DNA of 64,000 nt from Paenibacillus radicis (ex Xue et al. 2023) (GTDB taxonomy: Bacteria > Bacillota > Bacilli > Paenibacillales > NBRC-103111): contig NZ_JANQBD010000013.1 in assembly GCF_024722015.1 (NCBI RefSeq), forward strand, positions 1 through 64,000, in the 5' to 3' direction. The translations under genes and the position numbers were made by a program. Of the stretch, positions 54,131 through 63,062 are shown piece after piece (the stretch's first letter is position 1; every line of letters begins with the position of its first letter). The notes beneath the pieces are model-generated. The model did not search any database. It worked only from the letters and a program-made list of their open reading frames with translations, and was not told the DNA's origin.

Positions 54131-54192
54131 CGATCGGGCCATCGGGCGGCGGGAAAGCGTTTGGAAAGACCTCCCATACGAATGTATCCTCC

Positions 54193-55164
54193 CTACTTAT
54201 CAACAAAAGGAAACAGCAGCTTTTGGTTTTCATGCGTATACATGTCTTTCTTGGTAATCACTTCAGATCCCGTGTCTATCCTCTTGCTGACCCTCTCTCC
54301 ATTAATAACCTGAACCGCCGTTTTAATGGCGAGATAACCCATATTAAACGGTTTTTGAATTACAGTGGCATGTAAGATCCCTTCCTCCAAAAAGGAAATT
54401 TCGTCCATCGAGTTGTCGAAGCCGATTAATGGAAGCTCCATGCCTGCTTCCTTTATTGCTTTGGCAGCACCAACAGTGGATGGCTCATTAAGACCGACAA
54501 TCCCTCCAATTCTCGGATGGGTTAGCAGCAGCCTTTTTGTAACGGCATACGCCTTTTCCACGGAAGCATCACTGTAATACGTATCCAGAACCTGGATATC
54601 CGCCGAATCCTTCAGGCTATCTCTTACCCCTCTTTCTCTCTCCATTGCAGGAGCGGAGCCTTTTACAAAATTAATAACAGCGATAGTAGCACCCGGTTCA
54701 ATCCGTCTCTTGAGTGCTTGCCCCACCTTCTGACCTGCTGCATAGTTATCAGTGGCAATGAAGCTGGCTGACAAATCGCCCATCAGATCGGAATCAACGG
54801 TAATTAGCTTTATTCCGGCATTGACAATCTTTTGTGCGACAGGAACAATTCTATTATAATCAGTTGCTGCCAGTATAATAGCCTTAGGCTTATCCACTAT
54901 CGCTTGCTCCAATAAACGAATTTGACCGTCAATATCGTCTTCAGTCGAGGTGCCTACAACCTTTACTTCTGCACCGTATTCTTTGGCGGCGGCAAACACG
55001 CCCTGGTTCATGACCTGCCAAAACTCTGTTTTTTGACCAACAGCTTTTGGAACGAACAGGATAGGCTTGTTTTTCTCGGAGTAGCCCCCGGATGATGTCT
55101 GATAGGCCAGGATAGAAGCAGCGATGATGACAACAGCAAACGCAAGACCCGCAAGCCTTCTCAT
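54193..55164 (-). CDS. Membrane-anchored periplasmic sugar-binding protein (probable co-sensor)
   Basis: A 324-residue RbsB/LacI-type binding fold (Peripla_BP_4; ILFVPKAVGQKTEFWQVMNQ, IILAATDYNRIVP, GFDNSMDEI). It has a hydrophobic anchor at about 5-22 but no lipobox and no cysteine at all, so it is held by an uncleaved signal anchor rather than a lipid. Its ATG overlaps the TGA of the histidine kinase gene (ATGA); AGGAGAGG is 7 bases upstream, and TTG 55185 is rejected. The coupling to the kinase suggests that it presents sugar to the sensor, like XylFII with LytS. Confidence 0.82.
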   Translation of the reverse strand: MRRLAGLAFAVVIIAASILAYQTSSGGYSEKNKPILFVPKAVGQKTEFWQVMNQGVFAAAKEYGAEVKVVGTSTEDDIDGQIRLLEQAIVDKPKAIILAATDYNRIVPVAQKIVNAGIKLITVDSDLMGDLSASFIATDNYAAGQKVGQALKRRIEPGATIAVINFVKGSAPAMERERGVRDSLKDSADIQVLDTYYSDASVEKAYAVTKRLLLTHPRIGGIVGLNEPSTVGAAKAIKEAGMELPLIGFDNSMDEISFLEEGILHATVIQKPFNMGYLAIKTAVQVINGERVSKRIDTGSEVITKKDMYTHENQKLLFPFVDK

Positions 55165-56939
55165 TGCCCATCCTCTCCTTCCCAAATTGCCGGAATTCGC
55201 AAAATCGCTGTCGTGCCCTCTTCCTGCTCGCTTTCAAACTCCAAGCCATAAGGATCGCCAAAATACAGCTGAACCCGTTGATTTACATTATGCAGACCCA
55301 CTCCTTTGCCGCCCTCCGTTAAGTTAACATTTGACAACAACGTCTTGACCTTCTCGGATTCCATCCCAATTCCATCGTCAATGACTTTAAGAATAACGAC
55401 ACCGTTTGATTGTTGCCCGGTAATACGTATATGCCCCGTATCGACTTTATGTTTGATTCCGTGATAAATCGCATTTTCTACCAAGGGCTGGAGAACGATT
55501 TTCAATATTTTGCAGCTAAGAATAGAAGGATCTACATCAATCGTATACGAAAACTTATTGCGGTAACGAATATTTTGGATGGTCAAATAATTACGGATAT
55601 GCTCCAGCTCAACGGAGATTGGCACAAGCTCCTCCCCTTTACTGATACTGGAACGCAGCAGCTTGGACAAAGCCGAGGTCATCTTGACCACATCCTCCAT
55701 CTTGGACATCTCCGCCATCCAAATAATTGAATCCAGCGTATTGTATAGAAAATGCGGTTGGATTTGCGCCTGCAGCGCCTTCAGCTCACTGATTCGTTTT
55801 GTTTCCTGCTCATATACAATCTGATTCATTAAATCTTTGATTTTGCCAATCATCAGGTTAAAGGTACGCGCTAGCTTCCCGATTTCATTAGTGCTTTCGA
55901 TTGCCGCCCGGATATTAAAATCCCCTTTTTCCACCTGCTTCATATGAGCATCCAGCTTCTTGATCGGTTTGGTTAAAGTGAAGGACAGAAGGATGGATAT
56001 AGCAAGGGCAATGATCAGGCATACAAAGCCCCACAACGCTGAGGAAAATTGGATTTCACGCTTGTTGCTTACTAATTCATCGAGATAAGTGACACCCACG
56101 ATTTTCCAGCCGAAGCTCGTTGTGCGAATGGTATACATTTTCCGCTCGCTGCCTTCGCCTATAATGATCGAGCTATCCTGTGAGCTGAGAATCATCGGTA
56201 TGTTCTCGCTTTTCAACTGCGTGTAAATGATCTGCTGCTGTGGATGATAAATCAAATCGCCGGCCGGATCCAGGATAAAGATGTAGCCTCTTTGCCCGAG
56301 TCGAATTTGTTTGCATAAGTCATTGATCAGGTTATAATTCAGATCGACCAGAAGCACTCCCGTTCGCCCATCTCCTGCGTTCCCCATCAACTGCCGACTG
56401 ATCGATACGACCCAGGTATATTCATTGCGGAACACATGCTGCACATGAGAGGAGGAGATAGCGACCCGCCCCTGCGCAAGCTCAGCCTCCTTGAACCATT
56501 CCTGCTCCGTCAGCTCCCCATAAGACTTGAGCTTTCCAGAGGCTCGATCCGATACCGCCCTACCATTGGAGCCTACAAATAGGATGGAAGCGATATCATT
56601 TCTGGAAGCGACTATAGATCGAAAATAATTTCCAAGCTGCCTCTCCAGCGCAATTCCCTCATTCGTGTTTGGATCATATAGCGATAAATACCGCAGAAGA
56701 TCGCCGTTGCTAAGCGCAAGCGCAGAGATGCTCTCCATATTTCCAATATAGGTTTGAATGTTCGTATTGACTTGCTCGATGAGTTCCGTTGTATACTCCA
56801 AGGAATTTTTAGTTACTGCATCCGCCGACAGCCGATAAGAATTGTAGCTTAAGATAGCTGTCGTACAAAGAATCAGACAGGAAAATGCGATGGCAATATT
56901 CGTATGAATGCTTTTGAATGAGAAGCTCCAAAACTTCAT
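55161..56939 (-). CDS. Sensor histidine kinase (YesM-like)
   Basis: A 592-residue kinase with membrane segments at 14-32 and 300-322, a double-cache extracellular domain (about 40-280), HAMP (322-375), and a LytS/YesM-type phosphoacceptor with H396 in AQIQPHFLYN. The ATPase domain follows (ENAIYHGIKH; DDGIGM; GVGLHNV). It phosphorylates the response regulator encoded just upstream, whose stop it overlaps (ATGA). Input is probably a sugar via the co-sensor encoded downstream. Confidence 0.9.
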   Translation of the reverse strand: MKFWSFSFKSIHTNIAIAFSCLILCTTAILSYNSYRLSADAVTKNSLEYTTELIEQVNTNIQTYIGNMESISALALSNGDLLRYLSLYDPNTNEGIALERQLGNYFRSIVASRNDIASILFVGSNGRAVSDRASGKLKSYGELTEQEWFKEAELAQGRVAISSSHVQHVFRNEYTWVVSISRQLMGNAGDGRTGVLLVDLNYNLINDLCKQIRLGQRGYIFILDPAGDLIYHPQQQIIYTQLKSENIPMILSSQDSSIIIGEGSERKMYTIRTTSFGWKIVGVTYLDELVSNKREIQFSSALWGFVCLIIALAISILLSFTLTKPIKKLDAHMKQVEKGDFNIRAAIESTNEIGKLARTFNLMIGKIKDLMNQIVYEQETKRISELKALQAQIQPHFLYNTLDSIIWMAEMSKMEDVVKMTSALSKLLRSSISKGEELVPISVELEHIRNYLTIQNIRYRNKFSYTIDVDPSILSCKILKIVLQPLVENAIYHGIKHKVDTGHIRITGQQSNGVVILKVIDDGIGMESEKVKTLLSNVNLTEGGKGVGLHNVNQRVQLYFGDPYGLEFESEQEEGTTAILRIPAIWEGEDGQ

Positions 56940-58552
56940 AGAGAGAGATTTCCCTTCTGCGCCAATCGATATTCTTTGGGAGTCACCCCGGTATGCCTTT
57001 TAAAAATGACACTGAAATACTGCGGATCCCCATAGCCTACTCTCGATGCAATATCATAGGTTTTCAGGTGGGTAACCGCCATTAACTCCTTAGCCTTCTC
57101 CAGCCGGATCCGGGTCAAATATTCAACGAAGGTTACTCCTGTATGCTGCTTGAACAATGCGCTAAAATAACTGATACTCATGAAAATATGGCTGCACACC
57201 TGATTTAACGAAAAGTCTTCATCACTGTAATTCTCACGTATGTAAGCCTCAGCCTGTTTCATCTGAGATTCGGTTACATCCGTTCTTCTTTCGGATAAAT
57301 AACTGATGATATGATGGCAAATGCCTTCCAGCCACAGCTTCGCATCATCCAATGTTCTCATGGCAGCTATGTGCTGGAACGGATTGCTTCCAAATACCTC
57401 CGCATTGTCGAAGCCGGTTTCCACCACCAGATTCATTAACGAAGCGATTAGCTTATGGATCGATCCATAGCAGTTCTCAACCGAGGAGTAAGAATGCTTC
57501 ATCTCCTCTATACCATCACTCAGCACAATCGATACCTGCTGACTGTTACCCGTCTTCATGGTGGCTAACAGCTTTCGCTCCCAAGCATCATAGCCTGCTT
57601 TATCGACTCCTTTTCCATACTCCAGATCATTGATGGATATAATCCTGTTTTTTCCCAGCAGAAACCGGTAATCCAGCGCTGACAGAGCACCCTGGAACGA
57701 CTTGGAGATGAATGAAACCTCCGTACATACCCGCCCGATGCCGATGGATACGGTTAGCCTCAAATATTTTTGTACGCTGTGCCTGGCATGCTCCGCCAAG
57801 GTTTGCGCCTGCATTTCAATTTCCTCAAACTTCCCGGGAAAGATCACAGCGATCTTATCATCACGCGTTCGGAAAACAATACCTCCGCTTTCCTTCTCGA
57901 AAATTTCCTGCATAATATTAAAAGCAGCGAACCGCAGCAGCTCTGCTTCCGCATCTCCACTCATGAGCGTATCGCGAATATATCCATCGATATCCCCTAC
58001 TAGCGCAACATAAGCAGGACCGCTCAATGACAGCTGAAAATAGTTGAATTTGCGTTCAACCTCTTCCTTTTTTATTACAGTGGCAGCCAGCCGCTCCAGA
58101 AATCTTTCCTTTAACAGGGGAAGGCTTTGATTAAGCTGCAGCTGCAAATGGCTTAGGTCCTCCCTCTTCTGGCGCTGCGCATCCAGCTCTTGCTTCAGTG
58201 TTAACAGAAAGCTTGTGAACTCCTGAGAATTAATGGGCTTCAACAAATAATCCTTCACCTTCAGCTTGATAGCCTGCTTCGCATATTCAAAATCCTCGAA
58301 CCCGGTAACAATGACAACCACAATATCTCTGTATTGCTCCGCGACTTGCCGAGCCAGCTCCAAACCATCCATAAACGGCATGCATATATCGGTTATGATC
58401 ACATCCGGCTGCAGCGATTGGATAGAATCCAGTGCGTCACGCCCATTTTCAAAAGCGCCAGCCAGTTCAAAGCCGCATGCGCTCCAATCGGTCTTCAGCT
58501 CAATGCCCTCTCTTACTTCATCTTCATCGTCAACAATGATGATCTTATACAT
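56936..58552 (-). CDS. AraC-type response regulator (YesN-like)
   Basis: A 538-residue regulator: N-terminal receiver with D55 as phosphoacceptor (IITDICMPFMDG), a central region of about 300 residues typical of YesN proteins, and a C-terminal AraC DNA-binding domain (VCSHIFMSISYFSALFKQH; GYGDPQYFSVIFKRHTGVTPKEYR). It most likely activates the sugar importer genes at 58746-62444. First gene of the regulator-kinase-binding protein operon. Confidence 0.9.
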   Translation of the reverse strand: MYKIIIVDDEDEVREGIELKTDWSACGFELAGAFENGRDALDSIQSLQPDVIITDICMPFMDGLELARQVAEQYRDIVVVIVTGFEDFEYAKQAIKLKVKDYLLKPINSQEFTSFLLTLKQELDAQRQKREDLSHLQLQLNQSLPLLKERFLERLAATVIKKEEVERKFNYFQLSLSGPAYVALVGDIDGYIRDTLMSGDAEAELLRFAAFNIMQEIFEKESGGIVFRTRDDKIAVIFPGKFEEIEMQAQTLAEHARHSVQKYLRLTVSIGIGRVCTEVSFISKSFQGALSALDYRFLLGKNRIISINDLEYGKGVDKAGYDAWERKLLATMKTGNSQQVSIVLSDGIEEMKHSYSSVENCYGSIHKLIASLMNLVVETGFDNAEVFGSNPFQHIAAMRTLDDAKLWLEGICHHIISYLSERRTDVTESQMKQAEAYIRENYSDEDFSLNQVCSHIFMSISYFSALFKQHTGVTFVEYLTRIRLEKAKELMAVTHLKTYDIASRVGYGDPQYFSVIFKRHTGVTPKEYRLAQKGNLSL

Positions 58553-58699
58553 GTGCGCTGCCCCTCGGGATAAGTTTATAGATACAAAGTTATGGTAACT
58601 GAAAAATCAAGCAGAGCTATTCATCGCGGCGACTTCTACATTCATCATACACAGACCGCCATTCATTGAGCAATATAAACTTAGTAATAAATGGAAATG

Positions 58700-58736
58700 C
58701 AAAAAGAGCATGGGATTTTCATCTCACAGCTCTTTT
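58700..58736 (-). terminator. Terminator of the sugar importer operon
   Basis: On the minus strand AAGAGC..GAGAT pairs with AATC..GCTCTT and is followed by five T, 10 bases past the stop at 58746. It separates the importer from the two-component genes. Confidence 0.75.
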
Positions 58737-58745
58737 GGCTGACCC

Positions 58746-59789
58746 TTAATTGTACAGAAGCGGCTTAATCTGATCGGAATCAATGTTAGACTTATCATAC
58801 CAATGGAAGCCTGTATCGATGTTTTTCTTTACCGCTTCGCCTTTAATAGCTTGCACCGCTGCCTTAACGGACCAGTAACCAATGCCAATCGGGTCTTGCG
58901 TGATGGCCCCCGCCATCTTGCCGCTGCGAACTGCGTCGATTTGTTGCTTACCTGAGTCGTAACCAATAACGACTATTTTATCCTTCTTCGATTCGGTCAC
59001 TGCATTCAGAACCCCGATAGCCGAGCCCTCGTTAGCACCGAAAAAACCTTTAACATTCGGATGCGCCTGGATAATCGCCTTGGCCAGGTCGGTCGATTTC
59101 AACTGATCGCCGCCGCCGTATTGGATATCCACAATTTTGATGTTAGGATATTTCTCTTTAACCCGGTTAACGAAGCCATCGCGACGGTCGATTCCAGTGC
59201 GGCTCGTTTGGTCATGCACAACCAACGCTACCTCACCCTCGTTGCCTATGAGCGCTGCCATTTTGTCGGCAGCCAAGCCAGCAGCAGCAGCATTATCGGT
59301 AGCCGCAGTTGTGATCGGAATATCACTATCCACACCGGAGTCGAAACCTACCACTGGAATATTCGCCGCTTTGGCCTTCTGCAGCAGAGGGACTGCCGCT
59401 TTACTATCGAGGGCAGCAAATGCGATAGCTTTCGGATTTTTACCCAATGCCGCTTGCAGCATCTCGATTTGTTTGTCTACTTGGGATTCGGTCTCAGGCC
59501 CCTCAAATGTAATCTCCACCTGAAACTCCTTGGCTGCCTTTTCGGCCCCCTGCTTAACAGCTTGCCAAAATTGATGCTGAAAACCTTTGGAAATAACCGG
59601 AATGTAAATTTTATCCGTCTTTTTCGCATCGGGAGCCGGTGCTGGTGCAGCTGTCGTTGGAGCAGCCGCTCCGCCTGCCTGCGGCTTTGGTGCCGCCGGT
59701 GCCGGGTTGCTCGCTCCGCAAGCACTGAATACCGTTGTTGCAAGCAGCATTAATGCAGCGGTAAACATGAACCTTTTACTTGTTTTCAA
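58746..59789 (-). CDS. Sugar-binding lipoprotein (RbsB-like)
   Basis: A 347-residue lipoprotein: lipobox VFSAC (C24), an Ala/Pro-rich linker (about 28-56), then a Peripla_BP_4 sugar-binding fold (IAFAALDSKAAVPLLQKAKA; VIGYDSGKQQIDAV). The start is TTG 59789, with GGGG 8 bases upstream, giving a normal Lys/Arg n-region. It carries a monosaccharide, perhaps a pentose or polyol, to the RbsC-like permease. The related non-lipidated protein at 54193 may be its sensory twin. Confidence 0.85.
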   Translation of the reverse strand: MKTSKRFMFTAALMLLATTVFSACGASNPAPAAPKPQAGGAAAPTTAAPAPAPDAKKTDKIYIPVISKGFQHQFWQAVKQGAEKAAKEFQVEITFEGPETESQVDKQIEMLQAALGKNPKAIAFAALDSKAAVPLLQKAKAANIPVVGFDSGVDSDIPITTAATDNAAAAGLAADKMAALIGNEGEVALVVHDQTSRTGIDRRDGFVNRVKEKYPNIKIVDIQYGGGDQLKSTDLAKAIIQAHPNVKGFFGANEGSAIGVLNAVTESKKDKIVVIGYDSGKQQIDAVRSGKMAGAITQDPIGIGYWSVKAAVQAIKGEAVKKNIDTGFHWYDKSNIDSDQIKPLLYN

Positions 59790-59939
59790 ATGGATCGCCC
59801 CTAACTATGAATTTGATATGATAGTTAACTCCTTGAATAAGGAGGAAAAACCTACTGATGCGGATTCTCAAAGTCGATTTTCAGCAACAAGGATGCCGAT
59901 GCTGTAAGAAGGTGAAGAATGAGGCTTTTTGAACATGCC

Positions 59940-60929
59940 CTACTGTTTGCTACGGCGCAAAATATCCGCATAAACGGCCACAATAACGACAAGTCCTACA
60001 ATCACTGTTTGCCATTCCTGCTTCACTGACAAGATGCGCAGCCCATTCGTCAGCACACTCATAATGAGCGCACCGATAACCGTCCCGAGAATCGAGCCCT
60101 TTCCTCCGCTTAACGATGTGCCGCCGATAACTACAGCAGCGATGGCTTCCAGCTCATACCCCTGCCCCAATGCCGGCTGAGCTGAATTCAGCCGTGAGGC
60201 CATCATGACACCGGCAATACCGCTGAAAACACCGGTCAAGGTGTATATAACAACTTTCCAGTAGTTGGTGTTAACGCCGGAGAGACGGGTTGCTTCTTCG
60301 TTGCTGCCAAGCGCAAAATTATAGCGTCCGATAATTGTTTTGGACAAAATAATGCTGGCAATTATCGCAACCACGAAGAAGATCAGGACGGCATTAGGAA
60401 TTTCCAGGCCCGGTATAATATAGCTAATAACCGAACCCATGGAAATCTTATCAAAGCCGGGAGTATCATTGAAATAAATAGGCTTCGTCCCGGATATTAC
60501 AAGCGATAATCCCTTCGTTATCATCATCATAGCCAAGGTAGCGATAAATGGAGGAATCTTCATCTTGGCAACCGCCAGACCACTAATGATTCCGCAAACC
60601 GCACCCGTTGCAATGCCGCCCACAATGCCCAGAGGCATAGGCAGATGCCACACCGTGATAATGACACCCGTCATTACGGAGGAGAAGGTCATTACGGTAC
60701 CAACCGCCAAATCGATGCCGGAGGTAATGATGACGAAGGTGGAGCCTAAGGCCAGCACACCGATTACAGCCGTAGAGAGCATAATGCCGATTATGTTATC
60801 GAATTGAAAAAAGTTGCTCGATGACACTGAGAAAATGACAACGAGTATAATCAAGCTGGCAAAAGCCAATATTTTTTGCGTAGCCCCTGTTTTAATCGTT
60901 GCTTGTGATTTAAGCACGGATAATTTCAT
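59940..60929 (-). CDS. Sugar ABC permease (RbsC-like)
   Basis: A 329-residue permease of the BPD_transp_2 family with 8-10 membrane segments; SGIDLAVGTVMTFSSV and GYELEAIAAVVIGGTSLSGG are family signatures. It forms a homodimeric channel for the importer, with the ATPase encoded 15 bases upstream. The 150-base gap to the binding-protein gene shows no terminator. Confidence 0.9.
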   Translation of the reverse strand: MKLSVLKSQATIKTGATQKILAFASLIILVVIFSVSSSNFFQFDNIIGIMLSTAVIGVLALGSTFVIITSGIDLAVGTVMTFSSVMTGVIITVWHLPMPLGIVGGIATGAVCGIISGLAVAKMKIPPFIATLAMMMITKGLSLVISGTKPIYFNDTPGFDKISMGSVISYIIPGLEIPNAVLIFFVVAIIASIILSKTIIGRYNFALGSNEEATRLSGVNTNYWKVVIYTLTGVFSGIAGVMMASRLNSAQPALGQGYELEAIAAVVIGGTSLSGGKGSILGTVIGALIMSVLTNGLRILSVKQEWQTVIVGLVVIVAVYADILRRSKQ

Positions 60930-60944
60930 GACTCGGCCATCCCC

Positions 60945-62444
60945 CTATTTATGTATGGTTGCATATTTCATAATGGCTTCCTGCGTTGCTTCCTGGCTGC
61001 TCAGCTCTCCTGTTATTCTGCCTTCGCACATAACCAGAATCCGGTGGCTCATGCGCAATATTTCCGGCAGCTCAGAAGAGATCATAATAATGGACTTACC
61101 TTGAGATGCCAACTCATCGAGCAGCTTGTAAATCTCGCTTTTTGCCCCTACATCGATGCCTCTTGTTGGTTCATCAAAAATCAGAATATCGCAATTGCGC
61201 ACCAGCCATTTACTGATAACCACCTTCTGCTGATTGCCGCCTGAAAGGTATTTTACATATTGATCTACGCTTGGCGTTTTCACCTTCAAGGCCTCAACAA
61301 AATGCTCGGCAGTCTGCTGGATGCTGCTGTCCTTCATCCAACCCGATCCCCGTCTGAATTTACGGTAAAAGGAAATGGCCATGTTCGTTTTCACATCCAT
61401 CTCCACCATGAGCCCAAATCGTTTGCGATCCTCGGACAGGTAGCCTATCCCATGCTTTACGGCATCATGAGGATGTTTAATCCGTACCTTCCGGCCAAAC
61501 ACTTGGATCTCTCCCGAATCAAACGGGTCCGCTCCAAATACAGCACGCGCCACCTCTGTACGTCCCGCTCCCATCAAACCTGCAAAGCCGAGTATTTCCC
61601 CTTTTTTCAAGTGAAAGCTAATATCCTTCAATGTAGAGCCTTGATTGAGATGCCTTACCTCAAGCACCTTTTCACTGTCAGCCTTATCCACCGCAGGCTT
61701 GGCAGCATTATAAATCTCCCTCCCCACCATCATGGAAATGATCTGATCAATGGATACTTCAGCGGTTTGGACCGTATCAATGTAACAGCCGTCTCTCATG
61801 ACGGTAATGCGATCGGTAATCCGCTTCAATTCCTCCATTCGGTGAGAGATATAAACGATCCCTACACCGTTGTCTCGCAGCTGCTGTATAATCCGAAACA
61901 GCTCATCAATCTCAGCGTCCGTTAGCGCAGCCGTAGGTTCATCCATGATCAGCACTTCGGAGTTAAAAGATAGCGCTTTCGCAATTTCAACCATTTGCTG
62001 CTTGGCTACCGTTAGCTCTGACACCAGCATACGTGGATCCAACTGCAGATTCATCCGGTCAAAGAGCAGCTGCACTTGTTTATTAAGCGACTTTTCATCC
62101 AAAAATAGCTTGAAAGGTTGACGCGGCTCCCTGCCGATAAAAATATTTTGCGCTATCGTTAGGTCAGGCATCAGATTAAGCTCTTGATGAATAATGCTGA
62201 TACCTAATTTTTGTGCGGCCCTCGTATGGGGGATTTCCACTTCCGCCCCTTTGTAGAGAATGCGGCCCCCATCTTTCTGATAGACTCCTGTCAGCACCTT
62301 CATAAGCGTTGATTTACCGGCGCCGTTCTCACCTACCAGCGCATGAACCTCCCCGCCTGCCAATTCGAACCGACATTGATCAAGTGCGTGAACACCTGGA
62401 AAATGCTTATCGATACCTTCCATGTAAACCAGCGTTTCGCCCAT
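60945..62444 (-). CDS. Sugar ABC ATPase, tandem domains (RbsA-like)
   Basis: A 499-residue protein with two ATPase domains. Domain 1 has Walker A GENGAGKST and Walker B ILIMDEPTAALTD; domain 2 lacks a typical Walker A (GLMGAGRTE) but has signature LSGGNQQKV and Walker B ILIFDEPTRGID, the usual RbsA/MglA/XylG pattern. GAGGTG is just before ATG 62444. It is the first gene of the importer operon, in the order rbsA-rbsC-rbsB with no rbsD or kinase. Confidence 0.9.
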   Translation of the reverse strand: MGETLVYMEGIDKHFPGVHALDQCRFELAGGEVHALVGENGAGKSTLMKVLTGVYQKDGGRILYKGAEVEIPHTRAAQKLGISIIHQELNLMPDLTIAQNIFIGREPRQPFKLFLDEKSLNKQVQLLFDRMNLQLDPRMLVSELTVAKQQMVEIAKALSFNSEVLIMDEPTAALTDAEIDELFRIIQQLRDNGVGIVYISHRMEELKRITDRITVMRDGCYIDTVQTAEVSIDQIISMMVGREIYNAAKPAVDKADSEKVLEVRHLNQGSTLKDISFHLKKGEILGFAGLMGAGRTEVARAVFGADPFDSGEIQVFGRKVRIKHPHDAVKHGIGYLSEDRKRFGLMVEMDVKTNMAISFYRKFRRGSGWMKDSSIQQTAEHFVEALKVKTPSVDQYVKYLSGGNQQKVVISKWLVRNCDILIFDEPTRGIDVGAKSEIYKLLDELASQGKSIIMISSELPEILRMSHRILVMCEGRITGELSSQEATQEAIMKYATIHK

Positions 62445-62592
62445 CCTGTCACACCTCGGATCGTTATTTAATGCTAATTGTATATCCGAATCCCAAGGGA
62501 AAGAATGGAAAAACTTCTTTAAAAAAGTAGAAAAATCTCCGAATACGGGGAAATCTTATTATGCATATTCTTCGTCCCGTTACTCATAGCTA

Positions 62593-62895
62593 GCGGAAGC
62601 ATTTGTTCCTTTATCATAGAAAAAACGCAAAAAACAGAGCTTTAAAGGAACCGCCAGTTCCCTTATCTCTCTGTTTGTGTTCAATATGCTCCCATTCTCC
62701 CCCAATAACGGAATTCCGCCTTCCGCTATCGCCTTAAAATGGAGGTCGCAGATGGAATAACGGAAGTTTTGTTCCGTTCAAATCCTTCAGGGCTCATAGC
62801 AGCTTAGCAGCTATCCATTAAAAATTCCCTTTGATCATCCTTAATCACCCCTGATCATGAAGTTCGTTCAAGATCTAAAGCTCTCATTGTGCAAA
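62593..62895. repeat. Dispersed palindromic repeat D, copy 3
   Basis: Homologous to 33104-33400: TAGCGGAAGC and TTCCTTTAT at the left, AAAACAGAG..CTCTGTTT (62631-62676) around GGAAC/GTTCC, CAATAACGGAATTCC, TTCCGCTAT, AACGGAA..TTCCGTT (62759-62778), and TTCAAGATCT at the right. It occupies most of the gap between the importer and the MFS gene. Confidence 0.75.
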
Positions 62896-62942
62896 CTCAT
62901 ACGTGTGTGCGTGGTGGGAGGGAATTAATGTGCAGATATGTC

Positions 62943-62985
62943 AAAAAAAGACGCCAGTCACGATAATCACGTGTTCAGCGCCTTT
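62943..62985 (-). terminator. Terminator of the partial MFS gene
   Basis: On the minus strand GGCGCTGAACACG pairs imperfectly with CGTGACTGGCGTC and is followed by seven T, about 80 bases past the stop at 63063. Confidence 0.7.
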
Positions 62986-63062
62986 CCTTTTCCTATACAA
63001 GTCTAATTCGAAATACTTCGAAGAAGTTATACTTGCTGCTCCATCCCTTGCTTCTTCGTCCC

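Noticed and set aside
59061..59753. A 230-codon plus-strand ORF
   Set aside because: It is antisense to the RbsB-like gene, with Cys/Arg/Trp-rich composition typical of shadow frames.
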